Numbered from the stretch's first letter, positions 27,127 to 36,782 are shown. The stretch: DNA of 64,000 nt from Methylomarinum sp965277025 (GCA_965277025.1 OZ255706.1:3844001-3908000), one strand, 5' to 3'. Program-made: numbers and translations. The notes: generated by a model from the sequence alone, not told the origin.

Positions 27127-27926
27127 GGTTTGAAAACCCGATTGAAAATTTTGCTGTTGTTGCGTTTTATGTCATGCACAAAAATCGGGAACTCCAGTTG
27201 ATACTGTTGTTCCAGTTGCTTGGCTTTTTGCTGAATGGCTTTGAAGCTTGGTTTTGGCATGCCGTCATTGAAAGCGAAGCCGATAATGTTGCCGCGTTTA
27301 CGCACCGGTAAAAACAATATCCGCCAGTCGAATACCCGTCCCAGATTCCAGGCCACTTGCTGAAACAAATCCTTGTTTGTGCCCCATAAATTGATCGCCA
27401 GCATGCCATTGCCGGTCAGCAAGGTTTTACAGCCATCGAAAAAACGTTCGCTACTGACTTCAGGCGCCATGCCTTCATGATCAAAGGCGTCAATCATAAT
27501 CAGGTCATGCATTTCGGCATGGTGAAGACTTTGTTGACAAACATATTCAGCGCCGCAGCCGATTTTGACTTTGAGGCGGCTGTCCAAGGGCAGGCCAAAA
27601 TGACTGCGGGCGACTTTCAACACGCCGCGCCGGTATTCAATGACCTTTATTTTGCAAGCGGGGAATTCATTGAGCAGATATTTGGTCAAGGTGCCGCCGC
27701 CCAAACCAATCATCAACACCTCTTCAGGCTGGTCATTGAACAATAACAGCCCCATCATGGCGCGGGCATATAAAGAATGCAGGCGGTCAGGATCGGACAG
27801 CAAGATGGTGCTCTGGCGGGAATGGGAGCCGAAGTGTAAGGCGCGAACGCCATCGTTATCGACAATTTCTATAACGCCTTCCTCGTCGTGCAGACTGTGC
27901 ACCAACTGGCCGTTATATTTATACAT
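27123..27926 (-). CDS. Spermidine-synthase-like methyltransferase-fold protein
   Basis: A 267-residue protein of the SpeE fold. VLMIGLGGGTLTKYLLNEFP is the nucleotide-binding glycine loop, IKVIEYRRGVLKVAR supplies the following acidic residue, and DLIMIDAFDHEG matches the active-site region. Several such stand-alone proteins are not true spermidine synthases, and the polyamine-binding N-terminal part is shortened here, so substrate is unknown. ATG 27926 is preferred; a TTG two codons upstream also opens the frame. No clear ribosome site is visible. An IS701-like element ends about 30 nt upstream and has probably separated the gene from its native promoter. Confidence 0.78.
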   Translation of the reverse strand: MYKYNGQLVHSLHDEEGVIEIVDNDGVRALHFGSHSRQSTILLSDPDRLHSLYARAMMGLLLFNDQPEEVLMIGLGGGTLTKYLLNEFPACKIKVIEYRRGVLKVARSHFGLPLDSRLKVKIGCGAEYVCQQSLHHAEMHDLIMIDAFDHEGMAPEVSSERFFDGCKTLLTGNGMLAINLWGTNKDLFQQVAWNLGRVFDWRILFLPVRKRGNIIGFAFNDGMPKPSFKAIQQKAKQLEQQYQLEFPIFVHDIKRNNSKIFNRVFKP

Positions 27927-27958
27927 AGACAAACAAAAAACTTTTTAAAACAGTATTA

Positions 27959-29083
27959 TAGAAGTTACGCATTGACAGGCAATGTTAAACTATGGGTTTA
28001 AAAAATCCCAAAGTCAATGCAAGGCAAACCTTGATAAGAGAAATAACACGCCCCTCAACAGCCTGCTGTACATTACCCATGTATATTGGTTTTTTATTAA
28101 GTGAGCCGAAACAAGCTAGTTGTCGACGATTAGGAGAAGTCATGTCAATATCACATGATAGCGTAAATCGATTTCTAAATCGGGAGCATTACACTGGGCG
28201 AGATTTATACAATGAAGCCAGCGCAAGCCTGAATTTAAAGGGCGGAACCTTGAGTGTTGACGATAGTGTTCTTGATAAACCTTATAGCCAATATATGGCA
28301 TATGTCAGTTATTTTTGGTCGGGAAAACATCATAGAGCAGTCAAGGGAATCAATCTTGTCACGTTGTACTACACAGACATTCAAGGAAAACACCAACCAC
28401 TGAATTTCCGGGTGGTCGATAAGGCGGAAGGAAAGACAAAAAATGACTATTTTCAAGACATGCTGACCGAAGTATTAGCTTGGGGACTAGAACCTGGTTT
28501 TGTAACAGGAGATAGCTGGTACAGTTGCGTGGATAATCTTAAATTGACAAGAAATCATCAGACAGGATTATTCTTTGCAGTGGAAGGTAATCGATTAGTC
28601 TCTGTTGAAAAAGGTTCATGGGTTCAAGTCAGGCAATTAGAAATCCCGGAAGACGGCTTAATGGTTTGGCTCAAAAATTTTGGGTATGTGAAATTATTTC
28701 GGACGACCTTGAAAGAACAAGTTCGCCATTACATAAGTTCACTACCTGATGAAGAAAAAACCGCTGTTTTTGACAAGAAAGCATTTACCGAACAACATGA
28801 CAGGCAGTGGCAGATTGAGCAATATCATCGGGCAATAAAGCAGGTGTGTAATATTGAGCGGTTCCAGGTTCGCAATAAAAGAGCAATAAATAATCATATT
28901 TTTTCTGCAATTTGTGGCTTTGTTCAATTACAAAAATTGAGCTTTGCAGACGTGATTAATAATTGCTATAGCGTACAGCGGAATTTATTCAACGATGTTA
29001 TGGCTTCGTTTATCGACACCTTTATGCCAAATATGAATCATTTAAACCCAAAATTTCGATCTGTTGTCAATGCGTAACTTCTA
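27959..29083 (+). mobile_element. IS701-like element, complete (1125 bp)
   Basis: Bounded by perfect inverted repeats TAGAAGTTACGCATTGACA and TGTCAATGCGTAACTTCTA. It contains one intact transposase. No target duplication is obvious. Fragments of the same element lie at 419-769, 7502-7975 and 40340-41268. It truncated the EAL gene to its right: the stop codon TAG of that gene is formed by the IS end. Confidence 0.88.
27992..29077 (+). CDS. IS701-like transposase, intact
   Basis: A 361-residue DDE transposase. MSISHDSVNRFLNREHYTG is the N-terminal helix-turn-helix-like block. GGTLSVDDSVLDKPYSQ carries the first Asp, GFVTGDSWYSCVDNLKL the second, and QWQIEQYHRAIKQVCNIE the Glu. Family placement in IS701 is by overall motif layout and could be IS4-related. 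It is the only intact one of four related sequences in the window and could mobilise fragments that keep both ends. Confidence 0.8.
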   Translation: MGLKNPKVNARQTLIREITRPSTACCTLPMYIGFLLSEPKQASCRRLGEVMSISHDSVNRFLNREHYTGRDLYNEASASLNLKGGTLSVDDSVLDKPYSQYMAYVSYFWSGKHHRAVKGINLVTLYYTDIQGKHQPLNFRVVDKAEGKTKNDYFQDMLTEVLAWGLEPGFVTGDSWYSCVDNLKLTRNHQTGLFFAVEGNRLVSVEKGSWVQVRQLEIPEDGLMVWLKNFGYVKLFRTTLKEQVRHYISSLPDEEKTAVFDKKAFTEQHDRQWQIEQYHRAIKQVCNIERFQVRNKRAINNHIFSAICGFVQLQKLSFADVINNCYSVQRNLFNDVMASFIDTFMPNMNHLNPKFRSVVNA

Positions 29084-30880
29084 TCCCTGTAAATAATCAC
29101 AACCGTTTTCAATCAGAAAACTTTTTTGTTGTTCGGTTTCCACGCCTTCGGCGACTATTTTTAAACCCAGGGTATGCCCCATGACTAGAATGGTCTGAGT
29201 AATCACTATATCGTTGGGATCGTTGGGTATATCCATGACAAAAGAGCGGTCAATCTTCAGGCTGTCAATGGGCAGGCGTTTTAATTGGGCGAGGGATGAG
29301 TGGCCGGTGCCAAAATCATCCATGGCCAGTTTGAAGCCTAATTGATGCAGCTCTTTCAGTACTTCATGCGCGGAAGTCATCATGGCCAAGCTTTCGGTAA
29401 CTTCCAGTTCCAGCTGTTCGACAGGAAACTGAAGCCGGGCCAGTTTTTGTTGTAGTGATTGGGCAAAACCGGCCCTGAGCTCAGATACGGAAAGATTGAT
29501 CGCCAGTGTGAATTCTGGAATCCCTTGTCGCCACCAGTCCAGGCACTGGAGGCAGGCGCATTCGAGAACTTGTTCGTCAATTGCGGCGATCAGGCCGTTT
29601 TCTTCGGCAATGGGAATGAAATCATTCGGCGCTATCAGCCCTTTTTGCGGATGAATCCAGCGGACAAGGGCCTCAAGGCCAATGAGTTTTCCGCTTTTGC
29701 TGCAAAATTGGGGTTGATAGTAAACGGCAAACTGTTTCTGATTGATGGCTATTTCCAGCTCGGCCTGAAGTGACAGCCGCTTATTGAGCGTGTCGGTCTG
29801 GTTCTGGTTATAAAAACAATAATTGCCGGATTTTTATTTTTTGGCGGAATATAAAGCGATATCTGCATGTTTAAGCAATTGCTTGGCAGTTGTCGCATCA
29901 TCGGGAAAAATACTGACGCCAATGCAAGTGCTGAGCGACAGTATATGGAGCGAAGGAGGGCGTTTTTTTTGTAGCGACTGGTTTAAATGCTGGCACAAGG
30001 ATTCGATAGCAGCCGTATCGGTCAAATCTTCCAGTAAAATTGCAAATTCATCACTGCCGATACGGGCGAGAGTATCGTTTTTGCCAAGATGCTGATGGAT
30101 TTCATCGGCAAAAAAATTTAAAACATTGTCGCCAGCGTCATGTCCATCGCTATCATTGATATCCTTGAATTTATCGATATCGAGACAAAGCACGGCCAGC
30201 CGCATGTGCTGTTTGCCCGCTTTTTTGATGGCCCGATCCGTTCGAATGAGAAATTTGTTTCGATTGGGCAAGCCTGTCAGTTGATCAAAATGCGCCATTT
30301 CCCAGAGTTTTTGCCGCTCTTCCTGACGCTTCAAGATGATGCTGGCAAGCTGTGCACTTGTTTCCAGTAAGCTTTTCTGAAAAGAATTTGGCGCACGTGT
30401 TTCAAAACTGGACAGCGCAAAGGAGCCGACAGCTTGATTGTCACTCATTCTGATGGGAACCGACCAGCAGGCGCGAATATTAAAATTCAGTGCAAACTGT
30501 TTAAAAGCTTCTGGACGCCAGCGGTGGTCAGTGAGCGTGCAGGAAATATATTGGGGCTGGTTGCTGAAAACGACCGTACCGCACGAACCGGAATGCTCGG
30601 ACGGTTTCAGGTCGTTTAGCGCTTCAGCCGCTTCAGGCGGCAGGGAGGGGCCGGCAATCACATTCAATGAGGTACCGCTGTCATCGTATATCATAATAGA
30701 CGCCACAGCATTTTCGATCATAGATTCAGCAGCAAGACAAAGGGCATTCAGTAATGATTGTGAATCAGCGCTGGTGGCTGTTTTTTCCAGAATTTGTTTT
30801 TGCATTTCCAGCAAATGCATCGACTGTTCGGCGCTTATAACATCCGTATCGTCTGGGGAAGTATCTGGAAATGATGCCAT
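29081..30880 (-). pseudogene. GAF-GGDEF-EAL protein, split by in-frame TAA and truncated by IS
   Basis: A 600-codon frame for a cyclic-di-GMP enzyme. Residues ~25-190 form a GAF sensor. The GGDEF domain (MAHFDQLTGLPNRNKFLIRT) has active-site GSDEF instead of GGDEF and no RxxD inhibitory site. Codon 349 is TAA (29834-29836), after ALYSAKK. The same frame continues beyond it as SGNNYCFYNQNQTDTLNKRL into an EAL domain with EALVRWIHP, DDFGTGHSSLAQLK and KIDRSF. So one nonsense codon separates the two domains. The EAL domain then ends at DYLQG, where the IS701-like element supplies a stop, losing roughly 20-30 residues. The GAF-GGDEF part could still be made as a 348-residue diguanylate cyclase. 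Confidence 0.85.
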
Positions 30881-31373
30881 ATTAAAAGCTTAAACGTGTT
30901 GCTGAATGGAATAGGTTAAAACATTGCTCTAAATTATAGCTTGTTTGATGATTTTGGGAATAAATGAGGCGAGTGGTGCGGAAAAAACAAACAGAGATTG
31001 ATTTTTAGCAGGACAGTATACCCTATTAATGATAAGGTTTTGAGTGTTTCATGCAGAGATTGCTAAAGTTTTTTTCTTGTGTGTTCTTTTGTCAGTTTGT
31101 CGGCATGAATGGCCAGAAACGAGGAGGCAGATGGATTTGTGGATAACGATTCACTCAAGCGAAAAGGCTTTCGGGTTATGGATGAATCTATTGTATTTTC
31201 GACCAACGCCCTCTGGCGCTGGTCGAAAAGGTTAAGGTTTAGGAAAATTACGAGAACACATCCCTGTGTCGTCAAAACCGATGGTTGTAAACTATCGGTT
31301 TTATAAGCAAAGTGTAAATCACACATCACTTTGCGTCAGCTGACAAATCATGGATGATTTGTTCAGCATCTCC
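30881..31373. other. Intergenic region with three hairpins
   Basis: No gene is supported. There are three inverted repeats. TTTTCGACCAACGCC pairs with GGCGCTGGTCGAAAA at 31196-31229. AAAACCGAT pairs with ATCGGTTTT at 31274-31302 and has terminator-like AT flanks. GCTGACAAATCAT pairs with ATGATTTGTTCAGC at 31339-31366, another copy of the dispersed palindrome. The last lies immediately after the cytochrome gene (minus strand) and could terminate it. Confidence 0.6.
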
Positions 31374-34205
31374 TTAGTTATCAAAGCTCTTTTTCAGGCT
31401 ATGACAAAGATTGCAAGAAACTTGATCTCCGGCTTTCAATGTCGTAAGTATTTTTCCTTTTGGGTTCTTCAAGACCCGATCGACCGGGACTTTGGCCAGA
31501 CGAGTGCCTAAATGATCGGCTCCATGACAGGCGGCGCATTGATCGGCATGGCGTTTGGCGTAATGGCCGTGACCGTCTTCTTCATTCCAGAAAGGATCAT
31601 TGACCGGGTGCATGCCGTGAGGGCCATCCAGTGTGCCATTCGGGAAGCTGCCTGCTTCATGACAGGCGGTGCACTCGGTGATGGTGCCGGCATGACCTTG
31701 CAACTGTTTGGCCGTAACATTGTCATTGGCGTCCGGATTGCGGTTTGGCCAGATGGCGTGCGGACTGCCGTGACAGGCTTCACACCCCAGACTGGCATGG
31801 TTATCCAGACTGTTTCGATACAAGGTCTTGTCATTGACATTGAAGCGCTGTGTCTTGGCCGGCAATGGGCTTGCGGAAGGATCGTTGGCGGCAAAAGCCA
31901 GGTGGCCGACCGGGTCGTTGCCTATGCCGGTGTGACAGGAACCACATTCAGGTTCATCCAGCCAGGGTTCCCGGCGTGTGCCATCCGCTCTGGCCACTTC
32001 AGCACCGATAGCGATGAGATCGCTATGACACTCCTCGCATTTTTGTCCGGCGGTGAACATGGCGCCGCGGAAACACTGGGTGATTTTACCCGGGTGACAC
32101 AGAAAACAATTTTCTTCCATCGGGACGTTGGGACCGAAAGGAATCAGCTTGGTGACGCCAGTCTGGTTTTGTGGGTCGAGCAAGATAGGTTCTCCGGCGA
32201 AGTCACGCAGTAATTGACCGGCTGAATCGACCTGCAGACGGCCATGAAATCCGTGCATGACATTAGACATGTTGTCGACCGTCGGATCACCACCGGGGCC
32301 GCCGACCAGGGCCAGCGCATTGGAGCGATGACAGCCCGCACACAGTACCGGTTTGTCCTGGGCGATAAAATCGGTGCCATGTTTAAAATCATGCAGCATC
32401 AGGATGTTCTTCTTGGCCGCACGTTCCACATCCAGGCGGTTGCTGGAAGCCGGCGGCATGAATTGCAGCGCATTGTTTCTCGCCTGACTGTCGGCGCCGA
32501 CCTTACCCGCGGTATGACAATCCCGGCAGTCTACTTCCGCCGAAACCGGCGTGACGACATCGGTGGTGGCCACGACCTGGCCGGTGGCGTTATTCACAGC
32601 CTGGATGCGCATTAACGGGTAGGAATTCAACCGCCCCTGGTCATCTACATTGGTCATGGGGATACCTTGGGCGGTATGCCAGCCAAATTCTGCAATGAAT
32701 TTACTGAAGGTTTGCGGGTCATTGGCCTGATAAGGTGCGGCAATGCCGGGCATGAAACGGCCATGGCCCTGGTCGACATTGTCCAGCGTCAACAAGCCTT
32801 CATCGGGAACCGGATTAAGCCCTGGAAACAACAAAGAGACGATACTGTCGGTGCTGTTGCCTGCTGTATCCCAGAAGTCTATTTTGCCAATCGTTGCATC
32901 GGCCAATGAGCTGCCCAATGGAAAGTTCTGACTGGTGGAGTTGATTGAGTTCGGTCCGACCGGGTCATTTGGGTTGGATGCGGCTGAATAACGCAGCGTG
33001 ACCTGGGTGGCATCCAAAATCAACGGCTTATTGGCGCCGGTTGTGCCTTTTTTGATGGCGTAGGCATTGACGGTATTGAATGGCGGCAGAATTTCGAAAG
33101 GATAAGAACCCAAATCGGCGCAATGCATGCCCAGATCGTTAGCCGGCAACACGACGTGATTGCCATCTCCTGCAGCCACATCGCCCGGGGTGGGTTGTTG
33201 CGGCACCATGTTTCCAGTAGGAGGCGGTGTGCCCACTACAACCGTCATGCTGGCGGTGCAACGCGCACCTTGGTCGTCGGTTACGGTAAAATGCACCAGA
33301 AAACTGCCGTTGTTGACATCGAAAGTGATCGCACCGGGTGACAAAACGGTCGGCCTGGCGTCAGCGCCGCCATTGAAATCCCATTCAAATGTAAGCGGGT
33401 CGCCGTCCGGGTCGCTGGCCTGGCCGGCAAACGATAGCGATTGGCCCAGGTCGATCTGAACAATGTTTTGCGCCGGGCTGGTAATGGCGCAGACAGGGGC
33501 ATGGTTTTGCGTTGTGGGTGGCGGGGGAGTCGAGCAGTCTCCGGGGGCGTGTTCAACTTCCTTGCTGGCCGAAACATTGTCGGCCTGAACCGTCACTTCA
33601 CAGGGGACGGGGACGATCTCAGACAATTTGAATTTAAAATGCTCGGCATTATCGTCGGGTTGCAGCTCCGCCAGTAATTGGCCGCTGCGGGTATCGAACA
33701 ATTGCACCCGTTTTGGCGTTCCCCCTTTGAATTCACCTTTAACAATGAGTCTGTCATCCTCATATTTTGCATCATCGATTTTGACCTTGGTGATTGAATG
33801 ATCGTCTGGTTCGGATTGTGAAGAACTGCTGCATGACTGCGGCGCGTGTTTGACTTTGTGGATGGCGCTCAATCCATTGACTCTGGCTTCGATAATGCAG
33901 GGAACAGATTGTTTATCGAGGTTTTTCAGTTTGATTTTAAGCGAGGATTTTTTGCTTTTTTTGCTGAACAGCAAGGCATTGGAGGCGGGGTCAAATAATT
34001 CCAGCTTATAAGGTTTATGACCTTTGTATTTGGTTTTGACTTCCAGTCTGTGTTTTTCGCTGCTGTATTTGGCACGGGTTATTGTCAGGCTGGGGGAATC
34101 GGAATCCTTATCGTCATCATCAGCGAAGGCGTTAAGGCTGAAGATCAAACAGAACAGCAAAATGATTGTTCTGCTCAATGAGAATGTTTGAAATTGGCTT
34201 GCCAT
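31374..34205 (-). CDS. Nine-heme c-type cytochrome with PKD domain
   Basis: A 943-residue exported protein. Signal peptide: TIILLFCLIFSLNAFADD. Residues ~35-230 contain two similar beta-rich units (TITRAKYSSEKHRLEVK and KIDDAKYEDDRLIVKGEFKG). Then comes a PKD domain (SFAGQASDPDGDPLTFEWDF). From about residue 550 there are nine CxxCH heme sites: CRDCH, CAGCH, CFLCH, CEECH, CGSCH, CEACH, CTACH, CAACH and CNLCH. The start at 34205 is chosen for AAGGAG 6 nt upstream and because the signal peptide then begins properly. It is likely periplasmic or surface-exposed and moves electrons, perhaps to an extracellular acceptor. No partner porin or other cytochrome gene lies nearby. Haem attachment needs a Ccm system encoded elsewhere. 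Confidence 0.88.
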   Translation of the reverse strand: MASQFQTFSLSRTIILLFCLIFSLNAFADDDDKDSDSPSLTITRAKYSSEKHRLEVKTKYKGHKPYKLELFDPASNALLFSKKSKKSSLKIKLKNLDKQSVPCIIEARVNGLSAIHKVKHAPQSCSSSSQSEPDDHSITKVKIDDAKYEDDRLIVKGEFKGGTPKRVQLFDTRSGQLLAELQPDDNAEHFKFKLSEIVPVPCEVTVQADNVSASKEVEHAPGDCSTPPPPTTQNHAPVCAITSPAQNIVQIDLGQSLSFAGQASDPDGDPLTFEWDFNGGADARPTVLSPGAITFDVNNGSFLVHFTVTDDQGARCTASMTVVVGTPPPTGNMVPQQPTPGDVAAGDGNHVVLPANDLGMHCADLGSYPFEILPPFNTVNAYAIKKGTTGANKPLILDATQVTLRYSAASNPNDPVGPNSINSTSQNFPLGSSLADATIGKIDFWDTAGNSTDSIVSLLFPGLNPVPDEGLLTLDNVDQGHGRFMPGIAAPYQANDPQTFSKFIAEFGWHTAQGIPMTNVDDQGRLNSYPLMRIQAVNNATGQVVATTDVVTPVSAEVDCRDCHTAGKVGADSQARNNALQFMPPASSNRLDVERAAKKNILMLHDFKHGTDFIAQDKPVLCAGCHRSNALALVGGPGGDPTVDNMSNVMHGFHGRLQVDSAGQLLRDFAGEPILLDPQNQTGVTKLIPFGPNVPMEENCFLCHPGKITQCFRGAMFTAGQKCEECHSDLIAIGAEVARADGTRREPWLDEPECGSCHTGIGNDPVGHLAFAANDPSASPLPAKTQRFNVNDKTLYRNSLDNHASLGCEACHGSPHAIWPNRNPDANDNVTAKQLQGHAGTITECTACHEAGSFPNGTLDGPHGMHPVNDPFWNEEDGHGHYAKRHADQCAACHGADHLGTRLAKVPVDRVLKNPKGKILTTLKAGDQVSCNLCHSLKKSFDN

Positions 34206-34344
34206 ATCAAGCTCCTTAGTGAATTTTATAGTGTAAACCTGCGCTGTGTAAGCGGCAGAGCCAAGTTGAATGCTTGGAGAATCGCTGAACAAATAAGCGA
34301 TTCCTTGGTGAAAAATTCCATCAACTTAAAACTAACGTATTTTT

Positions 34345-35566
34345 CTCTGTACATGACAAAAAATATTAAAAGCTGGCGTAGCTCGTTGAAATGTAATTAA
34401 ATACCGCATTTTGTTTTAGCGAATATGAATAACGGGACATTACAAATCAACGAGCTGACCGTCATATTAACTGAGCACTTTCAATGGAACAAGGCAAGAA
34501 TCGTTTGTTTTGTGGGTATGTTAATTGCTTTGATGGCAGTTAGCACGGTCAATCTGGCCCAGCTCGCCGTATTCTTTCCCAGTCGGGCAAGAATTTCCTC
34601 ACGATATCGACGGATGCAACGATTTTTCAGTGACCATTGGCTGGATTACAATGAAGTCGCTCATTTCATCATGAAACTGTTTGGTTTCACTGATCAGGAT
34701 TACTATCTGACGTTAGACAGGACGAATTGGAAGTGGGGTAAAACCAATATTAATCTGCTGGTGCTTGCCGTGGTTTATCGGGGTGCCGCCATTCCTGTGT
34801 ATTGGTTGCCTTTAAACAAGCGGGGCAACTCTAATACGAAGGAACGTATAGCGCTGATGAAACGCTTTATTGCGCAGTTTGGCCGACATCACATCAAAGG
34901 TCTTTTGGCTGATCGGGAGTTTATTGGAGACGAATGGATGGGCTGGTTGTTTGAGCAAGAGATTCCCTTTTATATCCGTATTCGCAACAACGCCAGGACA
35001 ACCAATGCCCAAGGCCAGCGAATACGCGTAGAGCGTTTGTTTTATGGGCTTAAGCCGGGTAGCACACGACACCTCTCAACAGCGCGCTATTTGGGAAATT
35101 GTTCAATTTATCTCAGTGGGTTACGGCTGAGTGATGGTGAGTTATTAATCATCGTCTGTCAGCATTTGAACCCTGATGCGATTAAAATTTATGGCTTGCG
35201 TTGGGAAATCGAAACGCTTTCTGGCTGTTTAAAAGGACGTGGATTCAAACTTGAGGAAACGCGTGTAGTCGGTTATCTTCGGATCAAAAAATTGTTAGTA
35301 CTTCCCGTTATTGCTTTCTGTTGGTCACATAAAGCAGGCGAATGGAAACATGATTGCGAGTTACCAATAAAAACCAAAACACATCAGCGGCTCGCGCAAA
35401 GCCTGTTTCGATATGGATTAGATTGTATCCGCTCAACGTTGTTTAATGTCTTATCTCAATCAAAAAGGATGATTAGAAAAGTGATTGCTCTTTTGCAACC
35501 CATACCTTTTGTCACTGGAATACATGAGACTCATTTGTCATAAGTTAATTTTTGTCATGTACAGAG
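34345..35566 (+). mobile_element. IS4-family element (1222 bp), copy 2, with perfect target duplication
   Basis: Ends CTCTGTACATGACA / TGTCATGTACAGAG. It is flanked on both sides by the 9-bp direct repeat CGTATTTTT (34336-34344 and 35567-35575). This marks a simple, probably recent insertion into the gap upstream of the cytochrome gene and gives the exact element boundaries used for the other copies. Confidence 0.96.
34425..35543 (+). CDS. IS4-family transposase, copy 2
   Basis: A 372-residue DDE transposase nearly identical to the one at 7999-9117. It has LTLDRTNWKWGKTNINLL, LLADREFIGDEW and YGLRWEIETLSGCLKGRGF; in the last motif the usual Phe before Gly-Cys is replaced by Ser. The reading frame is complete. 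With both ends and a perfect 9-bp target duplication present, this is the best candidate for a currently active element in the window. Confidence 0.93.
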   Translation: MNNGTLQINELTVILTEHFQWNKARIVCFVGMLIALMAVSTVNLAQLAVFFPSRARISSRYRRMQRFFSDHWLDYNEVAHFIMKLFGFTDQDYYLTLDRTNWKWGKTNINLLVLAVVYRGAAIPVYWLPLNKRGNSNTKERIALMKRFIAQFGRHHIKGLLADREFIGDEWMGWLFEQEIPFYIRIRNNARTTNAQGQRIRVERLFYGLKPGSTRHLSTARYLGNCSIYLSGLRLSDGELLIIVCQHLNPDAIKIYGLRWEIETLSGCLKGRGFKLEETRVVGYLRIKKLLVLPVIAFCWSHKAGEWKHDCELPIKTKTHQRLAQSLFRYGLDCIRSTLFNVLSQSKRMIRKVIALLQPIPFVTGIHETHLS

Positions 35567-35720
35567 CGTATTTTTATTAAATTTGACTTAAGGAAGCTGT
35601 TAGGATGTGGGTGTTGAGAAACAGTTAACGAAAAAGAACGCAGAAATGCTCTGACGCCAATCGGTTGGAATGTGGAAGAACAGCGAGGGATGTAAAAGCG
35701 GGCAAGACAAGCTTTATCAT

Positions 35721-35745
35721 TGAAAGGGCGGTGGCCGCCCTTTCA
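35721..35745. terminator. GC-rich hairpin after the coaD-ferredoxin operon
   Basis: TGAAAGGGCGG pairs with CCGCCCTTTCA, a strong 11-bp stem just downstream (minus strand) of the ferredoxin stop. The following sequence has no perfect T run on the minus strand, so termination is likely but not certain. Confidence 0.6.
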
Positions 35746-35757
35746 GAGATTTTGAAC

Positions 35758-36003
35758 TCAACCGGTCAGTTTCAGGTATTTTTGATACAGGGAATCGTGA
35801 TCTTCCGCATGAGCTGGGTCTTTATCGATGCAATCGACCGGACAGACCTCGACACATTGCGGCGTGTCGTGATGGCCCACGCATTCGGTACATAATTCCG
35901 GATCGATAATATAAATATCGTCACCTTGTGAAATCGCGCCATTGGGGCACTCAGGTTCACAAACATCACAGTTGATGCATTCATCATCAATTTTCAATGA
36001 CAT
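35758..36003 (-). CDS. 2[4Fe-4S] ferredoxin, YfhL type
   Basis: An 81-residue bacterial-type ferredoxin with two cluster motifs. The first is CINCDVCEPECP (CX2CX2CX3CP); the second is CTECVGHHDTPQCVEVCP, with the enlarged CX2C...CX3CP spacing typical of the YfhL/Alvin family. These low-potential ferredoxins carry electrons in the cytoplasm. The gene follows coaD with a 2-nt gap, an arrangement common in gamma- and betaproteobacteria, and ends before a strong hairpin. The frame is intact. Confidence 0.92.
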   Translation of the reverse strand: MSLKIDDECINCDVCEPECPNGAISQGDDIYIIDPELCTECVGHHDTPQCVEVCPVDCIDKDPAHAEDHDSLYQKYLKLTG

Positions 36004-36005
36004 GC

Positions 36006-36500
36006 TTAGTCCTCTTTAAGTTGGATAAATTTTTCAATCAGGCGTTGTTTGACGATCAGTGGCACAAAGCTGGAAACATCGCCATCCAGCTTGGCGATTT
36101 CCCGAATCATGCTGGAGGAAATAAATTCGTATTGTTCCGCTGGCGTCAGAAAGACGGTTTCCAAGTCGGGTGACAAACGCCTGTTCATGCCCGCCATCTG
36201 GAATTCGAATTCAAAATCCGAAACAGCCCGCAAGCCGCGTAAAATAACGCTGGCGCCATGCTCCCTGGCGCAATCGACCAGCAGGTTGTTAAAGCCAATC
36301 ACCTCAACATTGTTGAATTCGACCGTAACCTGGCGCACCAGTTCCACACGTTCGGCTACAGTAAATAACGGCGCTTTGCCTCGGCTTTCCGCAACAGCGA
36401 CGATGACTTTGTCATACAGTCTTGATGCCCGGGCGACCAGATCCAGATGGCCATTGGTGATCGGATCGAAGGTACCGGGGTAAATAGCGGTTAAATTCAT
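36006..36500 (-). CDS. coaD: Phosphopantetheine adenylyltransferase
   Basis: A 164-residue nucleotidyltransferase that makes dephospho-CoA from 4'-phosphopantetheine and ATP, the penultimate step of CoA synthesis. It has YPGTFDPITNGHLDLV with the T/HxGH motif, VILRGLRAVSDFEFEFQM and EFISSSMIREIA with the ISSxxR motif. Length is normal for the family. It is transcribed with the ferredoxin. A hairpin (ACCGGCCA/TGGCCGGT, 36518-36546) lies directly upstream of its start. Confidence 0.97.
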   Translation of the reverse strand: MNLTAIYPGTFDPITNGHLDLVARASRLYDKVIVAVAESRGKAPLFTVAERVELVRQVTVEFNNVEVIGFNNLLVDCAREHGASVILRGLRAVSDFEFEFQMAGMNRRLSPDLETVFLTPAEQYEFISSSMIREIAKLDGDVSSFVPLIVKQRLIEKFIQLKED

Positions 36501-36517
36501 GGCGGATACCGTAAAAA

Positions 36518-36546
36518 ACCGGCCATTCTAAACTATTTGGCCGGTA
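36518..36546. terminator. Hairpin upstream of coaD
   Basis: AACCGGCCA pairs with TGGCCGGTAT, separated by TTCTAAACTATT. It probably ends transcription of whatever gene used to lie upstream; only IS-derived sequence is there now. Confidence 0.5.
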
Positions 36547-36782
36547 TCGTAAAAGATTAGCCGAAAAGCTGCAGGACGACGTCATCTAAATCGCCTCTCC
36601 CCCGGCCACACCTTAACCAGCCTGATCCAGGGCCTTGGCGTAGTGAGGTTTCCCGGCTTGAAGCGGGATATTCGGTCGATTGGGCTGCAAAAAGCCGCCG
36701 AATGGCAGTTCGCCATGGTCATTGGCCATACCGGGGCCTGGCCGATCACCGTCGGCCCCGATGACGACCTGGGCCGGCCGTG

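Noticed and set aside
28235..28456. Minus-strand frame inside the IS701-like transposase, repeated at each copy
   Set aside because: Its repetition only reflects the copied element; it is antisense to conserved transposase codons.
27959..29083. Target-site duplication around the intact IS701-like element
   Set aside because: Bases left (ATTA) and right (TCCC) do not match; no duplication can be claimed.
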